A stretch of DNA of 64,000 nucleotides from Agromyces albus. Lineage in GTDB: Bacteria; Actinomycetota; Actinomycetes; Actinomycetales; Microbacteriaceae. This document shows positions 8,379 to 17,036 of this stretch, piece by piece (the stretch's first letter is position 1; the number at the start of each line of letters is the position of its first letter). A model generated the notes under the pieces. It did not search any database, was not told the DNA's origin, and saw only the letters and a list, made by a program, of their open reading frames with translations. The position numbers and the translations under genes are program-made. The stretch covers positions 3,348,001 to 3,412,000 of the forward strand of contig NZ_JAUSWX010000001.1 in the NCBI RefSeq assembly GCF_030815405.1, given 5' to 3'.

Positions 8379-8908
8379 TCACGCTCCGGACGGCGGGTTC
8401 ACGAGCAGGTCGACCCGATCGGCGAGGTAGCGTTCGAGCGGCGTGAGCGCGTCGGGTTGCGCGGCGCTCCAGCGCACGAACACCTCGCCCGAGTCGAGCA
8501 CGAGAGGGTCGGATGCCTCGGCGAGCGCCGTCGCGTCGAGCTCGATCGGGCGCGCATCGAAGTTCACCGTCTCGCCCTCGGCGAAGCCTCCGGCCACGGC
8601 GGCGGCCCGGTACGCCCGCTGCTCGGCGACGGCGTTCGCCGTGATGCTCCGCCGCGCGGGCCGCTCGGCGCGGGTCACCCGCCCGGCGGCGAAAAGCGCC
8701 CCGTCGGTTGTGAGCAGCAGCGCACCGAGGCGCCACACTCGTCCGATCGGCGTCATGCGTGCCCGACGGGGAATGCCGAACACCCGGCGCTCGGGCACGA
8801 ACTCGGCGAGCGCCTCGTCGCGCGTGCCGCACCGAGCTCGGCGGCGGCGCGTGCCACGAGCTCACGTGCGCGAGCCGCGGCGACGTCATCGAGGTCGCGC
8901 TCCGGCAT
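8379..8908 (-). pseudogene. Conserved hypothetical protein gene interrupted by a single-base frameshift
   Basis: Two overlapping minus-strand frames make one protein. The 5' frame starts at ATG 8908 (MPERDLDDVAAARARELVAR) and is preceded by TAGGCT with 6 nt spacing, the leaderless promoter seen before other genes here. It loses sense near 8818-8826, where the other frame takes over as DEALAEFVPERRVFGIPRR and continues to the stop at 8379 (MTPIGRVWRLGALLLTTDGA, then GGFAEGETVNFDARPIEL). The 530-nt span is one base short of a whole number of codons, consistent with one missing base in the CGCGCG run. The intact protein would be about 176 aa, of unknown function. Alternatively a GTG at 8798 could start a shorter 139-aa product. 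Confidence 0.7.
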
Positions 8909-8914
8909 GCTCCG

Positions 8915-8920
8915 AGCCTA
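8915..8920 (-). promoter_or_regulatory. TAGGCT -10 element, leaderless start of the frameshifted gene
   Basis: On the minus strand TAGGCT lies 6 nt before the ATG at 8908. The identical hexamer at the same spacing precedes lpd, argG and the LysR gene. It supports 8908 as the native start and hence the frameshift interpretation. Confidence 0.6.
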
Positions 8921-8927
8921 CGTCGGG

Positions 8928-9347
8928 TCAGCGCGAGCGCGACACGAGCTCGAGGAGTGCGAGCCCGTAGGCCTCAGCGACATCCGGATGCTCGAACCGC
9001 TTGTGCTCGTCGCCGAGCTCGATCTCGACCTCGAACGCGTCGTCGAGCCGCCGCAGCGTGCGGAACGTCGATCGGAGCAGCTCGCGCAACTGGTCTTCGC
9101 GCGGCAGCCACACGGCGTCGCCGAGGGAGACGGAGTCGAGCGCCCATTCGGTCGTGCCGTTGAACCCGAGGATCGTACCGGTGGGGTAGCGATGCGCCTC
9201 GATCGTCATGTCGCTCACCGTGAACACGTCGGCCTCGACCTCGGGCTCCACGTCGCCCGGCAGGTCGAGCTGGAACCGATCGCCCGATTCGGGACGCCAC
9301 ACGAGCCCGGCATCCCGCAGCGCGATCGCGAGCTCGCGACTGATCAC
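8928..9347 (-). CDS. Conserved actinobacterial hypothetical protein (often mislabelled CpaE-like)
   Basis: A 139-residue cytoplasmic protein with motifs common to a conserved actinobacterial family, including MISRELAIALRDAGLVWRP, then DVFTVSDMTIEAHRYPTGTI and FNGTTEWALDSV near residue 65 and a WLPREDQLRELL segment. From memory, homologues are often labelled as pilus assembly proteins, but no P-loop or ATPase motif is visible here, so that label is not supported. Its start overlaps the stop of the upstream nuclease-like gene by 4 nt (ATGA), indicating translational coupling. Function unknown. Confidence 0.75.
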   Translation of the reverse strand: MISRELAIALRDAGLVWRPESGDRFQLDLPGDVEPEVEADVFTVSDMTIEAHRYPTGTILGFNGTTEWALDSVSLGDAVWLPREDQLRELLRSTFRTLRRLDDAFEVEIELGDEHKRFEHPDVAEAYGLALLELVSRSR

Positions 9348-10048
9348 GGAGTGCGGGTCTCCGACAGCGGCTGCATCTGGTCGCTGTAAGTCGCGTTCGC
9401 GAGGATCGGCATATGGTCGGACGATCCGCGCTTGAGCGTCTCGATGCCACTGATGTCGAAGCCGACGGAGGTCGCGAGGTCGAAGTGCCCGCGGAAGAAC
9501 TTGTAGCGCGTGTAGGTGCGCTTGTCGCTGAGGGTGAGCTCGTAACCGGAGTCGCGCACCTTCTCGCCGAGGTTGTCCTTGAAGATCGGGTAGTTGTAGT
9601 CGCCGACCATGAGCGTCGGCAGGCCGGGGCCGAGCAGCTGCAGCTCCCCGAGCGCCGTCTTGATCTGGTGACGGCGCAGCGAGTTGAGCGCCGTGAGCGG
9701 CGCCGCGTGGAACGAGGCGACGATGAGCTCGCGCTCGGCCTGGAGGTCGAACAGCCGCACCCCGACGAGCCGCTCATGCGCCGGCCGGAACAGGTGGTCG
9801 TGCAGCGACTTCTTCAGCACGAACGCCTGCACCTTCTCGGCACGGAAGAGGTCGGCGCGATAGTAGACGGCGAGGCCGAGGCGGTTCTTCATCGTCGCGT
9901 TCGCGAGTTGCAGCGAGTGGATGTGCTGCGGCAGTTCACGAGTGTCGCATTCCTGTAAGCACAGGATGTCGGGCGCATAGTGCTCGGCAAGCCCGACGAG
10001 TTCGCCGCTGGCCCGGTGCTTTCGAAGGTTGTAGCTGATCACTCTCAT
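9344..10048 (-). CDS. Endonuclease/exonuclease/phosphatase-family protein
   Basis: A 234-residue protein with the EEP fold shared by DNase I, exonuclease III and phosphodiesterases. Conserved elements are the N-terminal VISYNLRKHR, the metal-binding glutamate in ILCLQECDT, the catalytic region VASFHAAPL, GDYNYPIF for the Asp/Asn pair, and a C-terminal GSSDHMPILA with the general-base histidine. There is no signal peptide, so it is cytoplasmic. It is translationally coupled to the downstream hypothetical gene. The substrate (nucleic acid or phosphodiester) cannot be inferred. Confidence 0.85.
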   Translation of the reverse strand: MRVISYNLRKHRASGELVGLAEHYAPDILCLQECDTRELPQHIHSLQLANATMKNRLGLAVYYRADLFRAEKVQAFVLKKSLHDHLFRPAHERLVGVRLFDLQAERELIVASFHAAPLTALNSLRRHQIKTALGELQLLGPGLPTLMVGDYNYPIFKDNLGEKVRDSGYELTLSDKRTYTRYKFFRGHFDLATSVGFDISGIETLKRGSSDHMPILANATYSDQMQPLSETRTP

Positions 10049-10091
10049 GTAGGCACCAGCCTATGTGGCCCGGCCCCCGACATGCGCGGAC

Positions 10092-11249
10092 TCACAGCGA
10101 TTTACGACCCGGCGCGACACCGACGCGCACGTGCCGTCCGCCGGCGGCCTCGAGCAGGGCCGCGTCGAGTTCGGCGAGCGGATGCGTCGCACCGACGAGC
10201 TCCTCGAACGGCAGCGTGCGCCACGTGCGCTCGAGGAACCTCACGGCGCGGGCCAGCTGCTCGCCGGTGGCGCCGTGCACCGATGTGACGGTCACGAGGC
10301 GGCGCACGAGCGACCCGGGATCGAGGCACAGCTCCGAGCCCGGCGCCGAGCTGCCGGCGAGCACCACGATTCCGCCGACGCCGACGGTCGAGATGGCGGT
10401 CGACGCCGCCGCCGTGGTGCCGGACGTCTCGATCGCGACGAGCGGCTCGCCGATCCCCCGTGCGGCGAAGCGCGCGAGGGTCGCGTCGAGGAGATCGGGC
10501 GATCCTGCACGGGCACCCGGGTCGACTGCGACGGCGCCAAGTCGTCGCGCGAACGACCGGCGGGCGGCATCCGGATCCGACACGATCACCTCGGCGTCGG
10601 CGTCGAGGGCCATCGCGGCGACGGTGAGCCCGGTCATGCCGCCGTCGGTGACGAGCACGAGTACGCCGTCGAGGTCGACCCGAGCGGATGCCGCGTCGAG
10701 GGCGGCCACGGCCGTCGCCGTCGCGCAGGGGGCTGGGGCCGCGACCGTGGCCGGCATGTTCTCGCTCACGCGCACGATCGCCGTGCCCGACCGCAGCTGC
10801 ACGTGCGTGGCGAAGCTCCCCGAGAGCTCCCAGCCGCGGTGCACGCGCTCGTGGCCGTACTTCGAGAGCGAGCGGCAGCTCTGGGTGAGCCCGCGGAGGC
10901 ACCGGTCGCACTCGCCGCAGCTGACCGCGATCGACCACACCACGCGGTCGCCGAGCTCGAGCGGCGAGCCGTCGGCACGCACGGCGCCCTCCCCGACCGC
11001 GACGACGCGTCCGACCTGTTCATGTCCGAGCACGAGGGGCGCGGCCGCGGGGCGATCGCCGCGCACCGTGCGCACGTCGGAGCCGCAGATCGTCGCGAGC
11101 TCGACCTCGACGAGGGCATCGCCGGGCGCGAGTCGCACGCCCGGAGCGGCGAGCGCCTCGTGCGGCCGACCGGGCACGCTCCATACGAGCGCGACGGGCG
11201 ATGGCTTGACGATGATGTCGAGGTCGCCAACTCGCACTACAGTGTGCAC
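10092..11249 (-). CDS. Zinc-dependent medium-chain alcohol dehydrogenase
   Basis: A 385-residue MDR-superfamily dehydrogenase. The catalytic zinc site is formed by Cys in ICGSDVRTV and the downstream GHEQVGRVVAVGEG; a structural-zinc-like cysteine cluster is seen in CGECDRCLRGLTQSC. The nucleotide-binding domain follows from about residue 180 (VLVLVTDGGMTGLTVAAMAL), although the usual GxGxxG is replaced by DGGMTG. The sequence SKYGHER and WELSGSFATHV resembles from memory the alcohol dehydrogenases associated with phosphonate catabolism, but no phosphonate gene is nearby. The GTG start at 11249 is uncertain; a second GTG at 11237 is possible, and both lie upstream of the canonical N-terminus (VALVWSVPGRP). 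Confidence 0.85.
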   Translation of the reverse strand: MHTVVRVGDLDIIVKPSPVALVWSVPGRPHEALAAPGVRLAPGDALVEVELATICGSDVRTVRGDRPAAAPLVLGHEQVGRVVAVGEGAVRADGSPLELGDRVVWSIAVSCGECDRCLRGLTQSCRSLSKYGHERVHRGWELSGSFATHVQLRSGTAIVRVSENMPATVAAPAPCATATAVAALDAASARVDLDGVLVLVTDGGMTGLTVAAMALDADAEVIVSDPDAARRSFARRLGAVAVDPGARAGSPDLLDATLARFAARGIGEPLVAIETSGTTAAASTAISTVGVGGIVVLAGSSAPGSELCLDPGSLVRRLVTVTSVHGATGEQLARAVRFLERTWRTLPFEELVGATHPLAELDAALLEAAGGRHVRVGVAPGRKSL

Positions 11250-11279
11250 GAATGCCCCCTACTGGAATGCCGTTGGTAT

Positions 11280-11303
11280 GACCGCTCACGCTACTGAGCG
11301 GTC
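11280..11303. promoter_or_regulatory. 9-bp inverted repeat upstream of the alcohol dehydrogenase gene
   Basis: GACCGCTCA and its complement TGAGCGGTC flank a 6-nt spacer. It lies 31 nt upstream of the dehydrogenase start and 65 nt after the upstream small membrane protein gene, both on the minus strand. It can be a terminator of the upstream operon or an operator of the dehydrogenase; no T tract follows. Confidence 0.4.
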
Positions 11304-11367
11304 GCCAACAGTGCGCCAATGCGCGGTTGCCGGAGCATGAACCGCGGGCGTCTGCCGGAGGCGCCGG

Positions 11368-11544
11368 TCAGCGGGGCCGGATGCGAGCGGGGCCGAGTGC
11401 CGCCCCGAGGCCCACCACGATGACACCGACGACGAGGAACCCCAAGCGTCCGGTGACGATCGCCACGACGACGAGCACGATGCCCACCGCCACGACGACC
11501 CGGGCGAGGAGGAGCCGTATGCGCGCCGAGCGTGGCCGCGTCAT
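11368..11544 (-). CDS. Small two-helix membrane protein (58 aa)
   Basis: This short gene begins with ATG at 11544, overlapping the stop of the upstream short-chain dehydrogenase by 4 nt (ATGA), which is the main evidence for this start. The product is basic at its N-terminus (MTRPRSARIRLLLAR) followed by two hydrophobic stretches, VVVAVGIVLVVVAIVTG and LGFLVVGVIVVGLGAAL, and a basic C-terminus. It is predicted to be a hairpin membrane protein. I recognise no family. Its coupling to the dehydrogenase suggests co-expression with it and the chorismate mutase. Confidence 0.65.
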   Translation of the reverse strand: MTRPRSARIRLLLARVVVAVGIVLVVVAIVTGRLGFLVVGVIVVGLGAALGPARIRPR

Positions 11545-12461
11545 CCGCCGACCGCGAAGACCGAGTCGGTCGCCTGCTCGGCGAAGCTCCAGAACTGCGC
11601 ACCGATCTCGGCGTCGGTCGAAGTGCGCGTGGGCGTGTGCAGCGCCGGGGGACCTTTGGTCAGGTACCGCGGCCCCCAGAACTGGCCGCCGTTCGCCACG
11701 GGCGACGTCATCGCGTGCAGCACGACCTCGGCGCCGCGGTGCTTGCCCTGCGCCCACGCCGCCTGCAGCGAGTCGGCGAACCGGGTTCCCGTCGTGGGCT
11801 CGTTGACGCCGGGCACGCGCGGCGTGCGGCCGCTGATCGAGTAGCCGGGGTGCGCGACGAGGCTCGACACGGACGCGCCGGCGGCCCGCAGCCGGCGATC
11901 GAGCTCGAACGCGAACACCTGGCCGGCGATCTTGGACTGCGCGTAGGCCCGCCAGAAGTCGTAGCCGAGGGTCAGGTGCAGGTCGTTCATGCGGAACGTG
12001 CTGAGCATCGACGCGAGCGAACCGAGCCCGACGATGCGCGCGCCCGGCGCGAGGTGCGGGAGCAACTGCGAGAGGAGGGCGAAGTTGCCGAGCACGTTGG
12101 TGGCGAGCACGAGCTCGTTGCCGTCGACCGACTCGAGCCGCTGCCTCGGCGCGTGCACGAGGCCGGCGTTCGCCACGACGCCGTCGAGCGGCGGCCCGCC
12201 GATGAGCCGGTCGGCTCCCACGCGCACCGAGTCGAGCGACGACTGGTCGATGACGATGGACTCGACGGATGCCGCGGGCACCATGCCGCGGATCGCGGAC
12301 GTCGCCGCCTCGAGCCGCTCGGGGCTGCGTCCGCTCAGCACGACGTGGGCGCCCGCTCCGGCGAGCCGGGCCGACGTGAAGAACCCGATGCCCGCGTTCG
12401 CACCCGTCACGAGGTAGCGCCGCCCGGCTTGGGACGGCAGGACGAGCGGGTACCAGCTCAC
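11541..12461 (-). CDS. Short-chain dehydrogenase/reductase
   Basis: A 306-residue SDR of the retinol-dehydrogenase-like, extended-loop subgroup. Visible motifs are the cofactor loop TGANAGIG near residue 17, NAG in VVANAGL near 95, the catalytic serine in GSLASML, and the catalytic YAQSK (YxxxK). The substrate is unknown. The GTG start at 12461 overlaps the stop of the chorismate mutase gene by 4 nt (GTGA), supporting this start over the longer upstream frame. It is in a three-gene coupled unit: chorismate mutase, SDR, small membrane protein. Confidence 0.88.
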   Translation of the reverse strand: MSWYPLVLPSQAGRRYLVTGANAGIGFFTSARLAGAGAHVVLSGRSPERLEAATSAIRGMVPAASVESIVIDQSSLDSVRVGADRLIGGPPLDGVVANAGLVHAPRQRLESVDGNELVLATNVLGNFALLSQLLPHLAPGARIVGLGSLASMLSTFRMNDLHLTLGYDFWRAYAQSKIAGQVFAFELDRRLRAAGASVSSLVAHPGYSISGRTPRVPGVNEPTTGTRFADSLQAAWAQGKHRGAEVVLHAMTSPVANGGQFWGPRYLTKGPPALHTPTRTSTDAEIGAQFWSFAEQATDSVFAVGG

Positions 12462-12793
12462 AGTCCGGCCGCGTCGCCGTTCGCCTCGCCGGCGAGCTCC
12501 TCGTGGTGCTGGATCACCTCGGCGACGACGAAGTTGAACCACTTCTCGGCGAAGGCCGGGTCGAGGTGCGCGTCGACGGCGAGCGCGCGGAGCCGCGCGA
12601 TCTGCCGCTTCTCGCGATCGGGGTCGCTCGGCGGCAGCCCGTGCGCGGCCTTCAGCCGGCCCACCTGCTGCGTGAACTTGAACCGTTCGGCGAGCAGGTG
12701 GATGAGGGCGGCGTCGATGTTGTCGATGCTCGAGCGGATGCCGAGGAGCTCGCTCATCGCCGCATCCCGTTCGTCGAAGGCCCGATCAGTCAT
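12458..12793 (-). CDS. Chorismate mutase (AroQ-type)
   Basis: A 111-residue all-helical chorismate mutase that converts chorismate to prephenate for phenylalanine and tyrosine synthesis. The AroQ pattern is clear: an arginine-led first helix (GIRSSIDNIDAALIHLLAERF), then TQQVGRLKAAHGLPPSD and DREKRQIARLR, with a C-terminal helix FNFVVAEVIQHHEEL. The start at 12793 gives a 12-residue extension; an internal ATG at 12757 is an alternative. It heads a unit with an SDR and a small membrane protein, connected by 4-nt overlaps. Confidence 0.88.
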   Translation of the reverse strand: MTDRAFDERDAAMSELLGIRSSIDNIDAALIHLLAERFKFTQQVGRLKAAHGLPPSDPDREKRQIARLRALAVDAHLDPAFAEKWFNFVVAEVIQHHEELAGEANGDAAGL

Positions 12794-12802
12794 GCTTCGA
12801 CC

Positions 12803-14120
12803 CTAACCCGCAGCGGCGCGCTCCAGCACAGGTCGGGTGGCGACGAGTCCGAGCCACACGATGCCGATCCCCGCCGCGAGCACCCCGGCGATGACGAGGA
12901 GCGAGACCGGGGCGACGATAAGAGCCGCGCCGGTGAGCGGCAGCATCACGATCGCGGCTGTCACGGCCGACCCGATCGCGGTGATGCGCAGGGGCGACAT
13001 GACGGCACGGCGGCGCGCGGCATCCATCGTCCTCGTCGGCATGCCGAGCATGTCGAGACTGCGGTAGAGCTCGCCCCGGTCGAGGATGCCGGCGGCCTGG
13101 TTGACGCCCACCGAGCACGCGACCATGAGGAACGAGCCGATCACCGTGATGAGGATGCCGGTGCGGATGTCGGTCACGAGCACTCGCATCGCGGCATCCG
13201 AGTCCGACTCCAACGCCCCGAGCACCGAGACGCCGGCGCCTGCGAAGACCGCCATGAAGCTCGTCATCGCGACCCCGCCGACCTGCCGCCACGCGGCTTT
13301 CGGCGACTCGAGCACGGTGCGCGCCGCGAGGAGTCGCTGGGGCGTCTTCGCGCGCCCGGCCTGCCCGCGTGCGACGAGGCGGATGACCCACGGGCCGATG
13401 AGGTTCAGCACCGCGAGCGTTCCGCCGAAGCCGAGCACGAGCATCGCGAGGATCGCCATCGCCGTTGGCGCGACCTGGATCGCGCTCATCACGCCGAACG
13501 CGACGATGATGACGCCCACCCCGATCACGATGCGCAGCCAGTGCAGCTTCGGGGCATCCTGCTTCGTGCGCACGCCGAGCGGCGAGATCACCACTTGCCG
13601 AAGGCCGAGCACCGCGCTCACGGCGGCGAGCATCGCGACGCCGAACGGCATGGCGACGAGCGCCGGCCACGGCAGCAGCACGCCGGCGGCACCGAGCGCC
13701 TCGCCGCGGAACTCGATGAGCGCGAGCGCCGGCACGAGCGCGAGATGCACCGCCACGCCGAGCACGGCGCCGACGAGCGCGAGCACGGCCGACTCGATCA
13801 CCGCGAGCGCCGACACCGTCGCGGGCGTCGCGCCGAGCAGCCGCAGCGTCGCGAGGCGGTCGTCGCGCCGGCGCGCCGAGAGCCGGGCGGCCGCGCCGCC
13901 GAGCGACACGAGCGGCACGACGAGCAGCACGAGCGCGATGACGGCGAGCGCCTGGTAGGTGAAGCCCATCTCGTCGGTCCAGCCCCAGAACGACTGCGCT
14001 CCCGCCGATGACGGTGAGCAGGAGCGCCGTCACGACGCCGAACGCCGTAACCGGCAGCGCCATGGCGGCGATCCCCGTGGAGCCCGGCCGGGCGAGCAGC
14101 CACGCGACCCGCGCGATCAT
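12803..14120 (-). pseudogene. FtsX-like ABC transporter permease gene with a single-base frameshift
   Basis: The gene begins at ATG 14120, overlapping the ATPase stop (ATGA), and encodes MIARVAWLLARPGSTGIAAM and a first membrane helix up to LLLTVIGG. The reading then breaks at the GGG opposite 14001-14003. Removing one G restores GAQSFWGWTDEMGFTYQ and joins the long downstream frame (from 13969), which has FtsX-type membrane helices and ends at 12803. The total span of 1318 nt is one base more than 439 codons, exactly as a single insertion predicts. The repaired protein (438 aa) would be the permease partner of the ATPase at 14117. It is either a real pseudogene or a sequencing error in a homopolymer. 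Confidence 0.8.
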
Positions 14121-14809
14121 GCCGGCACCCGCTCGGCCACGACCCGGCCGTCGCGCATGTCGACGATCCGCGAGCAGCGACTCGCGACGCCGGCGTCGTG
14201 CGTCACGAGCACGAGCGTGCGCCCCTGCCCGACGGTCGAGTCGAGGAGCGCCCCCATGACGTCGGACGACGTCGCCGAGTCGAGTGCACCGGTGGGCTCG
14301 TCGGCGAAGACGACGGATGCCCCGGTCACCTGAGCTCGCGCGATCGCGACGCGTTGCGCCTGGCCGCCCGAGAGCTGGCCGATGCGTCGCTGCTCCAGGC
14401 CGGCGAGGCCGAGTGCCGCGAGCCATCCGGCGCCGTACTCCTCGGCGCGGGCGCGCGGCATCCCGTTCAGCATGAGCGAGAGCGCGACGTTCTCGACCGC
14501 GGTGAGCTCCGGAATGAGGAGCCCCTGCTGGAAGACGAACCCGAACGCCTCGCGGCGCAGCCGGGAACGCTCGCGCTCGCTGAGCGCCATCACGTCGACC
14601 CGCCCGGCGCCGGAGTGGAAGCCGACCGTGCCGGCGTCGGGGCGAGTGATTCCTGCGAGGCAGTGCAGCAGCGTCGTCTTGCCCGAACCCGACGCGCCCA
14701 TGATGGCGAGCGACTCGCCCTGGCGCACGGCGAGGTCGACGCCCGCGAGCGCGTGCGTCGACCCGAATGACTTGCTGAGGCCGGATGCCTCGATCACGAA
14801 GGAGCTCAT
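14117..14809 (-). CDS. ABC transporter ATP-binding protein (MacB/LolD type)
   Basis: A 230-residue ATPase with Walker A GASGSGKTT near residue 38, the Q-loop in FGFVFQQGLLIPEL, signature LSGGQAQRVAIARA, Walker B VVFADEPTGALD and the switch histidine in LVTHD. This class pairs with FtsX-like permeases in export or peptide-resistance systems. The ATG at 14809 gives the normal N-terminus (MSSFVIEASGLSKSFG); the frame continues far upstream without meaning. Its stop overlaps the start of the frameshifted permease by 4 nt, so the pair was built to be translated together. Confidence 0.92.
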   Translation of the reverse strand: MSSFVIEASGLSKSFGSTHALAGVDLAVRQGESLAIMGASGSGKTTLLHCLAGITRPDAGTVGFHSGAGRVDVMALSERERSRLRREAFGFVFQQGLLIPELTAVENVALSLMLNGMPRARAEEYGAGWLAALGLAGLEQRRIGQLSGGQAQRVAIARAQVTGASVVFADEPTGALDSATSSDVMGALLDSTVGQGRTLVLVTHDAGVASRCSRIVDMRDGRVVAERVPA

Positions 14810-14906
14810 GGTTCGAGACTGCCCGTGCTCGTGGAGCCGTCGCGTCGGGCTGGAGAGTGACTGCGCGGCGCCGGCGTCATCCTCGCGGATGACGTGCGAC
14901 ACGGAT

Positions 14907-14944
14907 GCGGCGCGGCATCCGACCCCCATCGGATGCCGCGCCGC
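14907..14944. terminator. 16-bp hairpin built from an inverted GGATGCCGC pair
   Basis: GCGGCGCGGCATCCGA pairs perfectly with its complement across a 6-nt loop (CCCCCA). It follows the end of the minus-strand permease gene (14968) and precedes the next minus-strand ATPase gene (start 14809). Each arm contains the GCGGCATCC/GGATGCCGC word that is scattered through the window. Confidence 0.75.
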
Positions 14945-14967
14945 GGCCTGTGTGCCCGTGCACGTGC

Positions 14968-15735
14968 TCAGCGGGGCGTCGCCCGCCTGATGACAAGATA
15001 CCCGGCTACGGCGAATACCGCGGCCATCGTGAGCACGAGTGTGAAGGCCCCGCCGAGTCCGAGGCTCCCGAACCACTCGAACACCGCCGGCCAGGCCTGG
15101 TTCAGCGTCACGAGGGCGACCGCCGCGAGGGCGAGCGCGATCGCGCCGAACGAGAGGATCATCATGCCGCGCATGCGCCAGCGCATGAAGACGGTCGTCA
15201 CGGCCGCGCCGACGAAGAGCACGAGGAGCTGCATCGCGAAGGTCGCGTAGAAGTCGCCGAACCAGCTCGTCTGCCCGTACCAGAGCGCGTCGAACATACG
15301 GGTGCCGATCCACCAGCCGTCGGTCGCGATCTCGAGCTGCACGAGCGTCGCGATGGCCGCCGCGTTCAGCAGCGAGACGAGAGCGAACATGAGGCTCGTC
15401 CCGAGCCAGAAGTCACGACGCGTGGCGCCGAACCCGAGGGCGAACGAGAACGTCAGGCCCACGGCCTGCACGCCCACGACGACCAGGTACCACTGCGGCG
15501 ACAGCACCGCCCAGCTGTATCGCATGCCGTCGCCGACGTCGTCGGGCTGGGCGCCCGAACCCGTGATGATGACCGCCAGCACCATGCTCACGGCCCAGGC
15601 GCCGCCGAGGATGAGCCACGGCACGCCGAAGAAGATCGAGGGGTTCACGGTGTGCAGGCGCACGATGCGCCAGATCTCGTGGGCTCGCGAGCGGGTCTCG
15701 GTGCGGACGAGCGGTTGCGCGGCGGTGGCGGTCAT
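14968..15735 (-). CDS. ABC transporter membrane protein (YtrC/D-like)
   Basis: A 255-residue integral membrane protein with about six hydrophobic helices (for example FFGVPWLILGGAWAVSMVLA near residue 35, QWYLVVVGVQAVGLTFSFAL near 81, and FTLVLTMAAVFAVAGYLVI at the C-terminus). It has no ATPase or substrate motif and is assigned as the permease because its start overlaps the stop of the upstream ATPase gene (ATGA at 15732-15735). With that ATPase and the GntR repressor it forms a three-gene ABC export operon of the ytrA kind. The substrate is unknown; related systems respond to cell-envelope stress. Confidence 0.8.
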   Translation of the reverse strand: MTATAAQPLVRTETRSRAHEIWRIVRLHTVNPSIFFGVPWLILGGAWAVSMVLAVIITGSGAQPDDVGDGMRYSWAVLSPQWYLVVVGVQAVGLTFSFALGFGATRRDFWLGTSLMFALVSLLNAAAIATLVQLEIATDGWWIGTRMFDALWYGQTSWFGDFYATFAMQLLVLFVGAAVTTVFMRWRMRGMMILSFGAIALALAAVALVTLNQAWPAVFEWFGSLGLGGAFTLVLTMAAVFAVAGYLVIRRATPR

Positions 15736-16640
15736 GCGGCGACCTCCTGTTCGGTCGAGTCGGCATCGAGCTCGGTGCCGGTGAGATGGACGATGAGCTG
15801 CTGGAGCGAGACGGGTGCGAGCTCGAGTCCGAGTTCAGCGGCCAGGATTCGGTCTCGCTGATCGAGTCGGCCGTCGATGGTGACGGATGCCAGCCCGCCG
15901 AGGGCTTCCTGCCCGATCACCGCTCGATCCGCGACGAACGATTCCACCGCAGCACGTGCACCGGCGACCGTCGTGGCGGAGCCGCGCACCTCATCGGCGT
16001 CGCGGTTCAGGATGATTCGGCCCTGGTCGATGAGGATCACGTGCTCGAGCAGTCTCGAGACCTCGTCGATCAGGTGGGTCGAGAGCACGATCGTGCGCGG
16101 GTGCTCGGCGTAGTCCGCGAGGAGGCGATCGTAGAAGACGTGCCGTGCGACTGCGTCGAGGTCGAGGTACGGCTCGTCGAAGAACGTGAGCTCCGCGCGG
16201 GAGGCGAGCCCCACGATCACGCCGACGGCGGAGAGCTGGCCGCGTGAGAGCTTCTTGATGCGGCGCTTCACCGGAAGGCGGAAGTCGGAGATGAGCTGCT
16301 CGGCGAACGCGGCGTCCCAGTTCTCGAAGAACCAAGGGGCCGACGTGAACACGTGCGCCGGGGTGAAGTCTTCGGGGTAGCGCTGCGACTCGGCGATGAA
16401 GCACATGCGGCGCAGCACGTCGGCGTGCTCGGCCGGAGTGCGACCGAACACCTCGAGCTCTCCGGCGTTCGGGAAGAGCTGGCCCGTGAGCATCTGCATG
16501 ATGGTCGTCTTTCCGGCGCCGTTGCGCCCGAGGAGACCGTAGATGCGGTGCTCCTCGAGGGTGAAGTCCACCGCGTCGACGGCCGTGAAGGTGCCGTAGC
16601 GCTTGGTGAGTCCGCTTGCGCGGACCACGGTGCGGGTCAT
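15732..16640 (-). CDS. ABC transporter ATP-binding protein (YtrB/YhcH-like) with atypical signature motif
   Basis: A 302-residue ATPase with Walker A GRNGAGKTT near residue 38, Walker B LTFFDEPYLDLD and the H-loop histidine in VLSTHLIDE. The signature motif reads LSRGQ instead of LSGGQ, as in several YtrB/YhcH relatives; the change may alter ATPase coupling. A C-terminal accessory domain of about 90 residues follows the nucleotide-binding domain. It is translationally coupled on both sides (ATGA overlaps), between the GntR repressor and the permease. The likely role is energising the 14968 permease. Confidence 0.9.
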   Translation of the reverse strand: MTRTVVRASGLTKRYGTFTAVDAVDFTLEEHRIYGLLGRNGAGKTTIMQMLTGQLFPNAGELEVFGRTPAEHADVLRRMCFIAESQRYPEDFTPAHVFTSAPWFFENWDAAFAEQLISDFRLPVKRRIKKLSRGQLSAVGVIVGLASRAELTFFDEPYLDLDAVARHVFYDRLLADYAEHPRTIVLSTHLIDEVSRLLEHVILIDQGRIILNRDADEVRGSATTVAGARAAVESFVADRAVIGQEALGGLASVTIDGRLDQRDRILAAELGLELAPVSLQQLIVHLTGTELDADSTEQEVAA

Positions 16641-17005
16641 GATTCGATCCTTTCGGCGCGGAGGAGTCCCGCGAGTTCGTCGACGTCGATGCCGAGCTTC
16701 TCGGCTTCGACGATGAGCGGTCTGAGGTAGAGCGCCGCGAAGCCGGCGCGACGACGCTCGATGAGGCGCGCCCTGGCCCCCGGGGTCACGAACATGCCGA
16801 TCCCCCGGCGTTTCGACACGATGCCATCGTCGACAAGACGATTCACCCCTTTCAGTGCGGTGGCCGGATTGATGCGGTAGAACGCGGCGAACTCATTGAT
16901 CGAGGGGATCTGCGCGTCTTCGGCGAGCGTGCCCTCGATGATGTCGTTCTCGACCTGTTCTGCGATCTGGATGAAGATCGGACGTGAATCGTCCATGCCG
17001 GCCAA
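16637..17005 (-). CDS. GntR-family repressor, YtrA subfamily
   Basis: A 122-residue regulator: N-terminal winged helix (PIFIQIAEQVENDIIEGTL, with IPSINEFAAFYRINPATALKG as the DNA-reading part, then LVDDGIVSKRRGIGMFV) and a short C-terminal helical tail typical of the YtrA subfamily, without an effector domain. Such repressors control the ABC operon they head. The first ATG is at 17005; a second at 16996 (MDDSRPIF) is also plausible. A probable operator lies 32 nt upstream. Its stop overlaps the ATPase gene start, so repressor and transporter are made from one transcript. Confidence 0.9.
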   Translation of the reverse strand: MAGMDDSRPIFIQIAEQVENDIIEGTLAEDAQIPSINEFAAFYRINPATALKGVNRLVDDGIVSKRRGIGMFVTPGARARLIERRRAGFAALYLRPLIVEAEKLGIDVDELAGLLRAERIES

Positions 17006-17036
17006 TCGGTGTTCAGCTCGAGCGGGTCGAGCTTAT

